A stretch of DNA of 64,000 nucleotides from Primula veris (Eukaryota > Streptophyta > Magnoliopsida > Ericales > Primulaceae), in assembly GCA_963682055.1 (NCBI GenBank), contig OY821750.1:2916501-2980500 (forward strand). The letters run 5' to 3'. The position numbers were made by a program, and so were the translations under genes. Of this stretch, positions 37,944 to 51,874 are shown piece after piece. Within the stretch, counting starts at the first letter, position 1. Each line of letters starts with the position of its first letter. The notes beneath the pieces were generated by a model that saw only the letters and a list, made by a program, of their open reading frames with translations, was not told the origin of the DNA and did not search any database.

Positions 37944-39786
37944 CACTGTTTTGTTATGCCTCTTATTATTTTGCCCACTAAAATTTTCTATAGCTAAATT
38001 TATATGGAATAAAGTTTTGCCCACTAAAATTTCTGTTTTTAATTGGAAGCTTTGGTTCTCAGCTGTCAAACTTGACCATGACGTTAAGAAATTTGGTATT
38101 TCTCTTGCATCAAAATGCTCATGTTGCTGCAATCATAAAGAGGATTCTGCTGATTATTTATTCAGCAATAGTGAAATCTGTTTTAAAGTATGGAATTTTT
38201 TTAGTAATGCTTTTGGTTTTGATAAATTCACAGGGGGTAATTTGAGAGCTTATGTTACAAAATGGTTTGCTAAATGTGATTTATCTCACTTTGGTATAAT
38301 AGCATCATTAGTCCCCTCTCTTATTTGTTGGGAAATTTGGATTAGTAAGAATACTAATAAGCATGAGAATATTGAAATGAATGTTGATTCAATTATAAAT
38401 AAAATTATTAATTGGCTACGGGATTTAAATGATCTCATTACCCCTAAAGCCATTGGTAAGTCTTTTAATAATATTACTCTTACAAACCTTGGTATTAATA
38501 TTAAGGCTTTTAATGTCAAAAGATCTCTGTTGGTTTATTGGAAATGTCCACCCAGTGGTAGACTTAAACTTAACATTGATGGTTCTGTTAGTAAAGATGC
38601 AAAAACAGGGTGTGGTGGGATACTAAGAGATAGCAAGGGTAATTTTATCATTGCCTTTTCTCTTAATCTAGACACTAATAATCATATATATGCTGAACTG
38701 GTTGCTTTATTAAATGGACTTCTCATTATGTTCTCTATGGGCTTTAACGAACTATTAATTGAATCAGATTCAGAATTAATAGTGAATTGGTGGAAAAAGG
38801 AAAAAAGTCCTGGTCCTAAATTTGCAAAAATCTGGTATGATATTTGTTATATGATGCCTTATGTTTGCTCTAATTTTGATCATATATTTAGAGAACAAAA
38901 TCAGATAGCTGATGGTCTTGCTAAACTTGGTGCTAAAGGTATAAATTTCTCTACTATGGACATACAATGGTTGCCTAAGAAAATCAAAGCCATCTATTTA
39001 TTAGGTCAAAAAGAGACTCCCTGTTTTAGGGGGAAATCTACTTGATTCTTTATCATTTAGCTTTGGATTTTCTTTGGACAAATGGGAACTTAGTGTACCT
39101 TTCTAAGATGGCTCTATACTGGAGAAGTTGCAAGCTTTGACAGTTGCAAAGCTGCAATTTAGTGATTTTTCCCTCACTAGGCTGCTTTTCTTTGTGAAAA
39201 TTGGCTGGTGGTCTTTTTACAAATTAGCAGTTGTGAAGCTGTTTCTGGTCAAAGAGCCTTTGTGGCTTTTAGACTCTGTTTTCTCTTATAACAGATGATA
39301 AGGAAAAAATGAAGGTTTTTGTGTAATCAAGAGAAAGGCCTTGAAGTGATACATAACTTGGCTGGTGCCTTGAAGTTTTTCATTAGAAGAGAGTTGCTGT
39401 ATAAGAATGAAGGTTATTGCGAGAAGGTTGCTGAAGAAGAATGAAGTTTCCTACGTAATTAAGAGACAGGCCTTGAAGTATTGAATCATCCCTTGGCTGT
39501 TTTCTTTCGAAAATTTAAGTAATGGTTCAGAGGTTATGTAAAAACAGCTCTTTCATAAGAGTATGTTGCTGAAGAAGAATGAAGATTTGTGCTATATGCT
39601 AAATTTTATTCACCTTTTCTTTTAAAAGCTATGTTTCTTAGTAAAAGCAGGTATATGCCTTGCTTGTGTTTTTCGATTTAATGTTCAAGGATTTAGATGT
39701 TAATCATCGTGAGGGCTTAGCTCATGAGATGTTACTCTATGATTAACAAAGGTTTGCTGGTTTTTAAAAAAAAAAAAAAAAAAAAA
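37944..39786 (+). mobile_element. 5'-truncated L1-type LINE with poly(A) tail
   Basis: Comparison with copy 2 (TATTTTGAGTCTGCC near 63440) places the insertion after GAGTT at 37939-37943. A 21-base A run (39766-39786) is followed by GAGTT again, a short 5-bp target duplication. The element keeps only the end of ORF2 (see 37951-39045) and a 3' UTR of about 720 bp with internal repeats (AAGGCCTTGAAGT and GCTGAAGAAGAATGAAG occur twice). A local duplication of TTTTGTTATGCCTC sits at the 5' junction. Confidence 0.85.
37951..39045 (+). CDS. LINE ORF2 C-terminal part: zf-RVT and RNase H domains (364 codons)
   Basis: The N-terminal third resembles the zinc-binding region after plant L1 reverse transcriptase (FIWNKVLPTKISVFNWKLW, then CSCCCNHKEDSADYLF). 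The C-terminal third is a plant-type RNase H with all acidic positions visible: LNIDGSV, YAELVALLNGL, ESDSELIVNWW and QIADGLAKLGA. Endonuclease and reverse transcriptase are absent because the copy is 5' truncated. The frame is intact, suggesting a fairly young insertion, but the piece cannot act alone. The displayed first codon is not an ATG; the fragment has no start of its own. Confidence 0.88.
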   Translation: MLCLLLFCPLKFSIAKFIWNKVLPTKISVFNWKLWFSAVKLDHDVKKFGISLASKCSCCCNHKEDSADYLFSNSEICFKVWNFFSNAFGFDKFTGGNLRAYVTKWFAKCDLSHFGIIASLVPSLICWEIWISKNTNKHENIEMNVDSIINKIINWLRDLNDLITPKAIGKSFNNITLTNLGINIKAFNVKRSLLVYWKCPPSGRLKLNIDGSVSKDAKTGCGGILRDSKGNFIIAFSLNLDTNNHIYAELVALLNGLLIMFSMGFNELLIESDSELIVNWWKKEKSPGPKFAKIWYDICYMMPYVCSNFDHIFREQNQIADGLAKLGAKGINFSTMDIQWLPKKIKAIYLLGQKETPCFRGKST

Positions 39787-41028
39787 GAGTTTGCTTCCAG
39801 CCCTAGTCTGAATTGAAACATCCATGCCTATTTTCCAATTTTAAATAATATATGTTTTTTTTTAAATCATATATAACACAATCGTTTAGGAAATAACCTG
39901 AAATTAATATTACATTCTAATCGACTTCCCCATACATTTGGCAAAGACCATATAACAAATCACATCGTCTTGATAGTTTAGGATCAAGTGTTTAGACAAA
40001 AACAAACAACCAACTTAAACCAGGCTAAGGTGCTTATAGTTTGTATTGGTATCCTGATTACTTTTACCTAGGTCTAGCTTTAGAGGTTTTTTTATCTAAA
40101 TAAACAGCATGATTTTATACATAGATAACTTCTATAATGCATCTACGATGAAGTAGTTTCCGTAAACTGTAAACCCAAGTGAAAATCCATTGCTATGCAT
40201 CATGAACATGATCAGACCATACAAACATGTAACCTATATATATATATTAGTTATGTCACTCTCGCAGTAAATGGATCGGGCACTTGCATATATTGTGATT
40301 TTAGAAGTCTAGATACCAGGTCGTGCAATTACGGATGATGTTGTATTACTTTTATTGTTGTATTAGCCATTCTATCAGTTCGGGGTTAAATACTTTGATC
40401 TTTAGCTCATGAATATCTCACGTGTAATTTTTTTTTTTCTTTTGGTGAACCGAAAAACGAGGGCCCTTATGATGTTGCATATACTGCACCTGCTTGGGTC
40501 ACGGTCACCAGTGGTGTCTATCCTCAGGGTTCAAGATTGGAAATTTCAGAATAAAAAAGAGTCAACTAACTTAAAAATCATACTTAAAGCAATTGTTCGA
40601 ATTGATGACACATTAACAAGGTTATCCACAAACAATTTTCTTTTGTGTACTTGATATTCCTGAACAGAAGTTCTATTTTTTGGTGAACACTCATACTTGA
40701 AGAAATAATATGGAGAACCATGCCTAATTGAGCTTTATACGATTAAATATCTTGTTATAAATCATATGACTTAATTAGTGCCTTTTCAAAATTTTATAAT
40801 TTTTCTGTACTTTCATAATATGGATGTTTTTGATTTTAGTAAATTCGTAATGGTTTTGAATTTAAGATTCTAAACCAATCAAGTTTGTTGGTTGACACTC
40901 TATTTGGATATTCGTTTATCCACATATTAGTTTTCCGAAGAAAAAATCAAACAATAATTTTTCTTTTCAAACAAACAATTTGGAGTAGAAATAATCCCCC
41001 TAGCTGCCTTGCAATTGTGTTATCTTTC
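39787..41028. other. Intergenic DNA upstream of the RD21-like protease
   Basis: Up to about 40400 this belongs to segmental duplication copy 1 and matches 63440-64000. Short frames here have no support. Confidence 0.55.
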
Positions 41029-41097
41029 CTATATAAATCCGTCCTCATAACTCTCTATACTCACACACTAGTCTTCTCTTACTTCCTCTTATCAAAA
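41029..41097 (+). promoter_or_regulatory. TATA box and 5' UTR of the RD21-like protease gene
   Basis: CTATATAAAT at 41029-41038 lies 60 bp before the ATG and is followed by a pyrimidine-rich leader with CTCACACAC. The spacing fits transcription starting near 41060. Confidence 0.65.
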
Positions 41098-45321
<4,224 letters not shown>

Positions 45322-45412
45322 TAATGGTATCCCCCAATATCAACATTATCCATTGAGAAGATTTGGTCTTGGAGATGACATTGAAACTTTTAAGTCGAGT
45401 ACGTAAACTACA

Positions 45413-45415
<3 letters not shown>

Positions 45416-45443
<28 letters not shown>
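45416..45443. repeat. (GT)n microsatellite in the 3' UTR
   Basis: About 14 uninterrupted GT units, roughly 95 bp after the stop codon of the RD21-like gene. Confidence 0.9.
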
Positions 45444-46067
45444 CCTTAACAATAATACAAGGTTCTTACTTTCTTCACTTATCAAGTAAAGAGGAGAATG
45501 ACTTGTGACATTTGTACCTTCGTGATGTAATTGTGTTATTTTTTTTCTCTTGAAGCTATGAATATATTGTTTTGAAGTCACAGAAGTATTTGATTCTGAT
45601 TAGTGAGATAATTTGAGAAAATGACTTATTAAATAAAGAATTAAAACCGATGGCCACTACGGATCGGGGCTGAAACGACCTCGAGCACCAATATTCCTCA
45701 TTTGTTTAAAGCAGCCATTGAGGTTTCTTGTTGCAAATGTAGTGAGTATTTGGTCGTCAAAAAGTTGTTCTTTGATTACTGTGATCATGGTGTAGGGTAA
45801 GGAGAAAAGTTTGGCTTCTGAGTTCAAATTTCTCACTTAAAAACAGGCTAAATTTTTTGAATTTTTTTGCTCCTTTTTGCCCTCAATGTTTTAGTTATAG
45901 GCTTTTCTAATTGTAGCAGATTTCAGCACTCTATTTGTTTACTATCTTTTAACTTTGACTGATTCCGAGATATTTGTTCCTGCAGGGGGGAATGTCCCAT
46001 GATTAAACTTGCGACCTTTTTGTTTAAATATATAATAAGAGCCTGTTTCCTTAAATAAAAAAACAAA

Positions 46068-47399
46068 AAAAACTGGGAAGACCATCCGTTGATTTGCTTC
46101 ATCGGTAAATACAACTACAGAAGTAACTTATGTCTCAGCACAGAAGCAGAGTTCTAAATACAAATGAACTTAAGGAAAATGCTAATTATGACATATATTC
46201 GTCATTGGGTGTGCACCGAATGAATAAGTGCGTATTCTCTTGGAATATTTGGGCGAAAGCAAACGTGTGCCTGAACTGGCCTAATTATACCCCGTCCAAA
46301 CCTGCCACATGTTATATAAGTGCCCTTTGTATATCAACAGTGCAAGTCGATATTGTTGTCTGGAAAAATGAATGAAAAAACAAAAGCTTCATTGCATATT
46401 GCATGCATCTGTAGAGTGTTTAAAAGGGATATCCAGAGTTTGGCGCAAGCCTTACGTTGCTTGTGTTCACAATTCACAAACATCTCATTGAACATGATTA
46501 GATTCATGCGTATCTATGTTGTTGTACTGCTAGTATTTGCAGACTCGGGTATGCTATTTAATTTACTCGATTGAACTTCCAATTTTTTTTACATAATATA
46601 TATGACTCCTGTGGTTTGCACACATTATGTTATTATGAGATATATTATACTTATCCACTACTAATCACAATTCATAAGCTCCTTGTTCAATTATTATCTC
46701 CTATCTTATACACAATTCTCCTAGATACCAGGCTGTGAACAAAACAGCGACCCTATAATTACTGCTAAACCTTCGAATGGTCTTCACTCTTCACCATGGA
46801 ATTTTGCTTTTCAAAGTTGATAATTGTATTCAAATTTTCATTTTCAATGTTTTTTCTGTTATATTTTTAAAACATTGGAGAAGAAAACATGGAAATGCAT
46901 TCTGTTTACTTTTGTACTGATCATTTTGCGTAGCTATGTTGTTTATCCATTGACTTAGATGCAACTCCTCAAAATTGGTAAAATGTAAAGATATGACCGC
47001 CGCAAATAATTAGGGAGCAAAAGCATTCTTTTTTGAAATGATCAAACAATCGGTATTACGAAATTTATAAGAACAAGGCATACAATTTGAGATAGCTCTC
47101 ACTCTCCAAAATATTAACCTACCTTTACAAAGATTTTAACTCACGTTCTCAGTAATTCCTAATGGGATCTGCTGAACCTTGATCTTCTGACTTCTGCTAT
47201 ATACTTTAGATCTATTTTCTCTTTTTTCCTAGCTAGACGAATATGTATAAGAAATATTGATATACGGATATTGACTTGCAGATACTTTTGAAATTGGATC
47301 AAGTGCAATACCGGCTCAAAAAATTCATGTTTTGCAGCTAGATAGTCTCGCAAAGCATGAACAATGCCTTCCTCAAGAGTGGTCTTAATGATTTCAAGT
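46068..47399 (+). pseudogene. Decayed duplicate of exons 3-5 of the 28677 gene
   Basis: Exon 3 matches from GGGAAGACCATCC (46073) through AGCACAGAAGCAGAGTTCTAA, but has small indels, a lost segment and no intact frame. Exon 4 lacks its acceptor and first part: copy 2 jumps from CTTATACAC to AATTCTCCTAGAT, a deletion of roughly 90 bp. The exon 5 equivalent at about 47280-47390 keeps a TTGCAG acceptor and ends CTTCCTCAAGAGTGGTCTTAA, so the final Tyr codon has become a stop. Exons 1-2 and the promoter were never included. Not expected to make protein. Confidence 0.82.
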
Positions 47400-47571
47400 T
47401 CTGGCTAGTTGAGCTAATTGCATCACAATTTTATTTTAGTTTGTTTTGTATAGCTGTTAGGGTAGTAGAAAAATATTTTTAGAACCTAGGACAGGAATTG
47501 AAGCAAAATAAAACGTGCAAGTGTTTATCCCCCTGAAGAATGTCATTTTTGGTTAAGATGATTAGGAATAA

Positions 47572-48965
47572 TAACCTTATTATATCTTTTTTTAAAGTAA
47601 CAAACGTCTGTCATTATTATTACGTAAAATAGAATGTACTTCTATGGGCCAAGCTCCCATAGTAGCTATTATAGAACAAAATTGACTAATGTATCACGAT
47701 CGAAGATACAGTAAAGGCCTAATAATACTGAAGTAAGGAAAAAAGTTATAAGACTAATTATGTAAATCCCGTACGATTAAAAAAAGATTTGCTACGATGA
47801 CCTTTTACCCACCTCCTTATCTCTCCAAACCTTTTGACCCCTCTTATGTCTCCAATATCAGAGCGATCAAGGGGCAAAGCTTTAAGAGCAAAGGTAACTT
47901 TAAAAAAAGGATTACCATCATTAGGCTAAACCAAAAACATTAGTAGCATTTTTACAACAAAAACGACATCAAAGCCAAACCAAAACAAGGCACAACATGT
48001 AGCCTAGTCCATTCTCTGAATATCAAGGATCCTAAAAAAATAATAATAATTGATACTTAAAGGAAATTAAAGTGAACACCAGCTTTTTCTTATAATTTCT
48101 TCATTTGAACAGAAGCTTCAAAATGGCTTAATGACCGCATCATAACAGCAGCAGCACCTGCGACGATCTAAACACATGAATGAGCAAAGCTCTATAGATG
48201 ATAAGGCTGCTAAATGTAAAAAAGCTTCAGAGAATTCTCATCATAAGCTTAAATAAGCCACGGCCAAAAAAGCATGACTTAATGATGTGTACTCAAACCA
48301 ACGCAAAATACCAGCCACAACAAATTTGAGCTAACCAACACCAAAAGCTTCAGAATAACCATCATTAGCTATAAACTTACCACTTCAAGAAAGATTGAAC
48401 ACAAAAAGTTTTCCTCCTGAAACAACTGGTTTCCTTCTGGTCTAACTTATAAATAGTAACTTATTAGGCAAGAAAGAATGAGAATAAATAATGAGATCAG
48501 AGCCATTTGCACCCATCTTCGCCAAACCATCTGCAACCTGCTTTTGTTCTTTAAAAATATGATAGAAATTAGAGCCAATCAAATTAATTAAATAACAAAT
48601 ATCATTCCAAATGCTTTGTAATTTAAGACCAGAGGTAGTGTTTTTCTTCCACCAGTTAGCAATAATTTCATAGTCCGTTTCAATTATAATGTTATAAAGA
48701 TTTCAGACTGTAGCAAATAAGTATCCCGTTATAAATTGCCATTAGTTCAGCAAAAGTGTTAGAGATAGAGGAATAATAAGAAAAGGCAAAAATCAAAAGA
48801 CCCTCATTATCAATCACACCACCACTATCTTATTACATCTTAAATCAAATTGAAACAAAAATTAAAACAATCAAAAACTTATACTTTAGTGTTAAGAAAG
48901 ACTTTTGTGACAGTCGATCAAATCAAGATAACCTGTTTTTGGAATCAAAACTTTGGTCTCACTTT
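47572..48965 (-). mobile_element. Degenerate L1-type LINE 3' fragment
   Basis: On the minus strand, 48840-48480 encodes fragments of a plant LINE RNase H: SGGVIDNEGLLIFAFSYYSS, NTFAELMAIYNG and, lower down, VADGLAKMGA, with stops and shifts between. Comparison with copy 1 (near 34110-34230) shows this block is foreign. The low-coordinate edge has a T run (about 47586-47596) that could be the poly(A) tail on the other strand. It resembles the LINE at 37944 but is clearly older. Confidence 0.68.
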
Positions 48966-48995
48966 GGTTTTGATGGTCTTTATATCTATATTGTT

Positions 48996-49108
48996 TTTTT
49001 GACAATTAATTCCTCTCGGTAACCTGCTTTCCAGGTGCCAGAGATTGAACACCGATGGTCAGCGTGATATATTAGGGTTTTAACCACTTGAACCAACCAC
49101 TTTCCTCC
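48996..49108 (-). mobile_element. tRNA-derived SINE with 16-bp target duplication
   Basis: The block is flanked by the 16-bp direct repeat TTATATCTATATTGTT (48980-48995 and 49109-49124). Copy 1 has a single TTATATCTATATTGTA at about 34235, i.e. the empty site. Minus-strand reading starts GGAGGAAAGTGGTTGG, has an A-box-like TGGTTCAAGTGG and a B-box-like GTTCAATCTC, and ends in a short A run (TTTTTTT on the plus strand). Length about 113 bp. These are the marks of a Pol III SINE mobilised by LINE machinery. Confidence 0.82.
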
Positions 49109-50289
49109 TTATATCTATATTGTTCTAAAGGTCAGTTAAAAAAAAACGGTATTTGAAGCTAATCGGAGTAACTAACTGCTAAATTTCTTTTTAATTTCAA
49201 AGTGGCTAGTTAGGGGGAGCATTTTTTTTTTCACACCCCAGATTGTCAAAAATTGCTTCTATATATACCGCAGTGTCAAGTCCACGACGACGCACATGGC
49301 AGAGTAAAGGCTATACCGGTCCGACAAATTTGGTATAGATGTCTCCTTAATAGTAGCGGCTTTTGTCACATACTAACTTTAAAATAAAATAAAAAATGTT
49401 ATCATATACACTCCTTTACAAGACTCGAACCGTGTAATTCCTGGTTAAGGTGCGGGTTCTAATTCAATAAACAAGTAGGAGATTGATTTCTCTCCTAAAT
49501 TTGAGAGTTTGTGCTAAACAATCCCATATATGGGCATAACATCGAGGCTTCATCATGATTTGCCCTATCAGCTATCTGTTAGGACCAGATTTCCGGCCTA
49601 TGAACTATTTGTTGTCTATTGGTTTGAACTAAATAATACTAGTTGATTGTTAAAGAATTGAGATAGGTTTATGTTTACAAGTGAGGTTACAACCTCAGTT
49701 GCAACCACAGTTCCAACCTGCTGTTATGCAGGAATCTGTCCAGTTCTGTAATTCTGCATTACTAATCTTTAATGACGTTTATTTTTTTTAAAGAATGCAG
49801 GATATATTCTCATATGTTTTTAAAGATTTAGTTTGTCTATATTGAGAATATTAAAGTGATAAGAAAATATGTTGCCTAAAGGATATAATGAGATTAGTTT
49901 ATAAAGATATGTTTCCTTTAATTAGTCAAACTACATCTCTATTTTCATGCAAGTGTTTATCACTTAATTCAATCTATGTTGTCTATCAAAATAAGTATAT
50001 CTATTTTAGATCGAATAATATATGGAGTTAAAGTTTCAAAATATATTCTGAAAGATTTTATCTCTAAAAGATATTATCTTATATGTTCCTTGTTTTAGTA
50101 AAAGAGTAACTCCTATTTCCAAACTAGTTATTAACAGATATTAACTTGGGTAAATTTTGGATTGGTCCATGAAAACAAAAGTATTTAAGGATTGGTCCAT
50201 GAAACTGAAACTAATTAAGGATTGGTCCATTTGCTGACATCATTAAAAAATTGCTGACGTCATCAAAAACAATTAAAAAATAAATTAAA

Positions 50290-50575
50290 TAAAAAACAGT
50301 CTGAAAAATAAACAGTCTGAAAAATAAAAAACAGTCTGAAAAATAAAAAATATAACAGTCTGAAAAATAAACAGTCTGAAAAATAAAAAACAGTCTGAAA
50401 AATAAAACAATTAAATAAAAAACAGTCTGAAAAATAAATTAATTTAAAAACAGTCTGAAAAATAAATTAATTTAAAAACAGTCTGAAAAAAAAACAGTCT
50501 GAAAAATAAATTAATTAAAAAACAGTCTGAAAAAAAAAACAGTCTGAAGTCTGAAGTCTGAAGTCTGAATACAGC
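50290..50575. repeat. Minisatellite with ACAGTCTGAAAAATAAA unit
   Basis: At least a dozen irregular head-to-tail copies of ACAGTCTGAAAAATAAA with variable A-rich spacers, ending in four short AGTCTGA copies. It lies inside the nested Mutator-like element. Confidence 0.88.
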
Positions 50576-50833
50576 AGCTATGAACCTTCACCGCTTGGAA
50601 AGATTGTATCTTTAAGGCACCAAAAGCTTTGTCCTTTACATTAGTATAATTTAAAATTTAATACTAAGCTGTGTGTTTGGGGAATCATTCACTATTTATA
50701 CAGATATATAATATAGATATACATATGTATACATAAATATATAGATATAGATATACATATATATATATATATCTATATGTATATCTATATATATACAGAT
50801 ATATAGATATACATATATATATATTAGATATAT

Positions 50834-50929
50834 AGGCGGTGGAGGCAGGCCGCTGGCGACGATGAGAGAGAGGAGGAGCAGATCTCCGACGACAGCGGCG
50901 GAGGTGGAGGGAGTGACGGAGGAGCGGCA

Positions 50930-50933
<4 letters not shown>
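50834..50933. other. GC-rich block inside the Mutator-like element
   Basis: About 100 bp rich in GGCGG/GGAGG triplets (GGCGGTGGAGGCAGGCCGCT, CGACGACAGCGGCGGAGGTG) in otherwise very AT-rich DNA. Both strands are open across it. It may be a captured coding fragment, such as the start of a plant gene; no product is recognisable. Confidence 0.5.

Positions 50934-51013
<80 letters not shown>
50934..51013. repeat. (TA)n microsatellite
   Basis: A nearly pure run of about 37 TA units directly after the GC-rich block. Open frames of alternating Ile and Tyr across it are artefacts. Confidence 0.95.
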
Positions 51014-51015
<2 letters not shown>

Positions 51016-51817
51016 GTGGGTATGTATGTATGTGGGTATGTATGTAGAGAGAGAGAGATTTGGGGGAGAAAATGTTTTCTCTGGAAGCTGTTTTTTTTTT
51101 TTTAGAGAGAGAATGATTAATTAGATAAATAGAATTGGGAGAGCTTTTATAGTAGACCAATCCTTAATTAGTTTCATAAATAATGGACCAATCCTTAAAT
51201 GAATTTTATAGCCGGACCAATCCTTAAATACTTTTGTTTTCGTGGACCAATCCTTAATTTTCTCTATTAACTTATGAAGATTGGGTTCAATCTAATGCTG
51301 AAGTATCTCGTACAATATGGAAAGATTGAAGTCAATCAAAAGAGTCAAAAGCAATCATCAAGATCTTGAAGAAAGAAGATTGTTTTTACTCCTATTAATA
51401 GCTGATAACTTTGCTTGTAAAAAAGTGTGTTCAAAATTATAAAGAACTCATTCTTGAGAGAATACACCGTGAGCTTTTAAATGAAAAATAATGGTGTGAT
51501 GTCATTGATATTTTGAGTGATAATTATAAGGTAGGAGCAACATAGAAATAGGCAGAAAAACCTAGAGAGAGTATGAGAGTTTTTCATTAAGACTTAAATA
51601 CTATATTGTAAGCTCTTATAATATCATAATATGGGTGAGTGCCCCGGAGACGTAGCCCAGTTGGGTGAACTCCGTTGTTAAATGTGCGTGTGATTTAATT
51701 CAAGTACATTTAACTTTACTGTTATGTCCATCATTATACTTAGGTTCCAACTGTGGTTGCAACTATACTAACCCTAACTGCATAACAACAACTAGAACAG
51801 CGGATAGGAGTTTCAAT

Positions 51818-51829
51818 TGGTATCAGAGC
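51818..51829 (+). other. Primer binding site (initiator tRNA-Met type)
   Basis: TGGTATCAGAGC, two bases after the 5' LTR end, is complementary to the 3' end of plant initiator tRNA-Met, the usual copia minus-strand primer. Confidence 0.93.
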
Positions 51830-51874
51830 TTCACACTAGATCTTACTTAGTGTGGATCCTGTGTTCTGATAAAG

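Larger units (their letters stand above)
32550..40400 (+). repeat. Segmental duplication, copy 1
   Basis: Direct homologue of 46068-64000 once later insertions are removed. Homology starts inside exon 3 of the 28677 gene (GGAAGGCCATCC, TTGCTTCATCGG) and is still present at GGGGTTAAAT near 40385. Anchor words shared with copy 2 include TAGCTGCTCCG (35169 and about 61332), CTCTTCTGCTCCG (36690 and 62042) and CAATCCAGACTTT (37580 and 63297). Confidence 0.85.
50148..51264. mobile_element. Mutator-like element nested in the 5' LTR
   Basis: It is flanked by a perfect 9-bp duplication TATTAACTT (50139-50147 and 51265-51273); the 3' LTR shows the empty site (near 60741). Ends GGGTAAATTTTGGATTGGTC and, reversed, GAGAAAATTAAGGATTGGTC continue into long inverted repeats built of GGATTGGTCC(A) boxes and AAAACAAAAGTATTTAAGGA. 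The interior holds a minisatellite, TA-rich palindromic runs and a GC-rich block at 50834-50933. No transposase. Confidence 0.83.
49577..51815 (+). repeat. 5' LTR (contains a 1.1-kb insertion)
   Basis: Starts TGTTAGGACCAG and ends GGAGTTTCA. Removing the insertion and one 9-bp target copy (1126 bp) leaves 1113 bp, exactly the length of the 3' LTR. Over the first about 200 bp I count 10 substitutions against the 3' LTR, so the insertion is not recent. A U5-like block near 51645-51700 (GGAGACGTAGCCCAGTTGGG, TGAACTCCG) matches a motif common in plant copia LTRs. Confidence 0.9.

Noticed and set aside
40409..40654. 81-codon frame between segmental copy 1 and the protease
   Set aside because: No homologous frame, splice sites or domain; ordinary intergenic DNA.
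50290..50575. CRISPR-like appearance of regularly repeated ACAGTCTGAAAAATAAA
   Set aside because: Eukaryotic context, no unique spacers; it is a minisatellite in a transposon.
50685..51160. Open frames of Ile/Tyr-rich protein across 50.7-51.1 kb on both strands
   Set aside because: They are translations of (TA)n and TATG repeats inside a non-autonomous element.
51818..51829. Possible tRNA gene at TGGTATCAGAGC
   Set aside because: Only the 12-base primer-binding complement is present; no cloverleaf.
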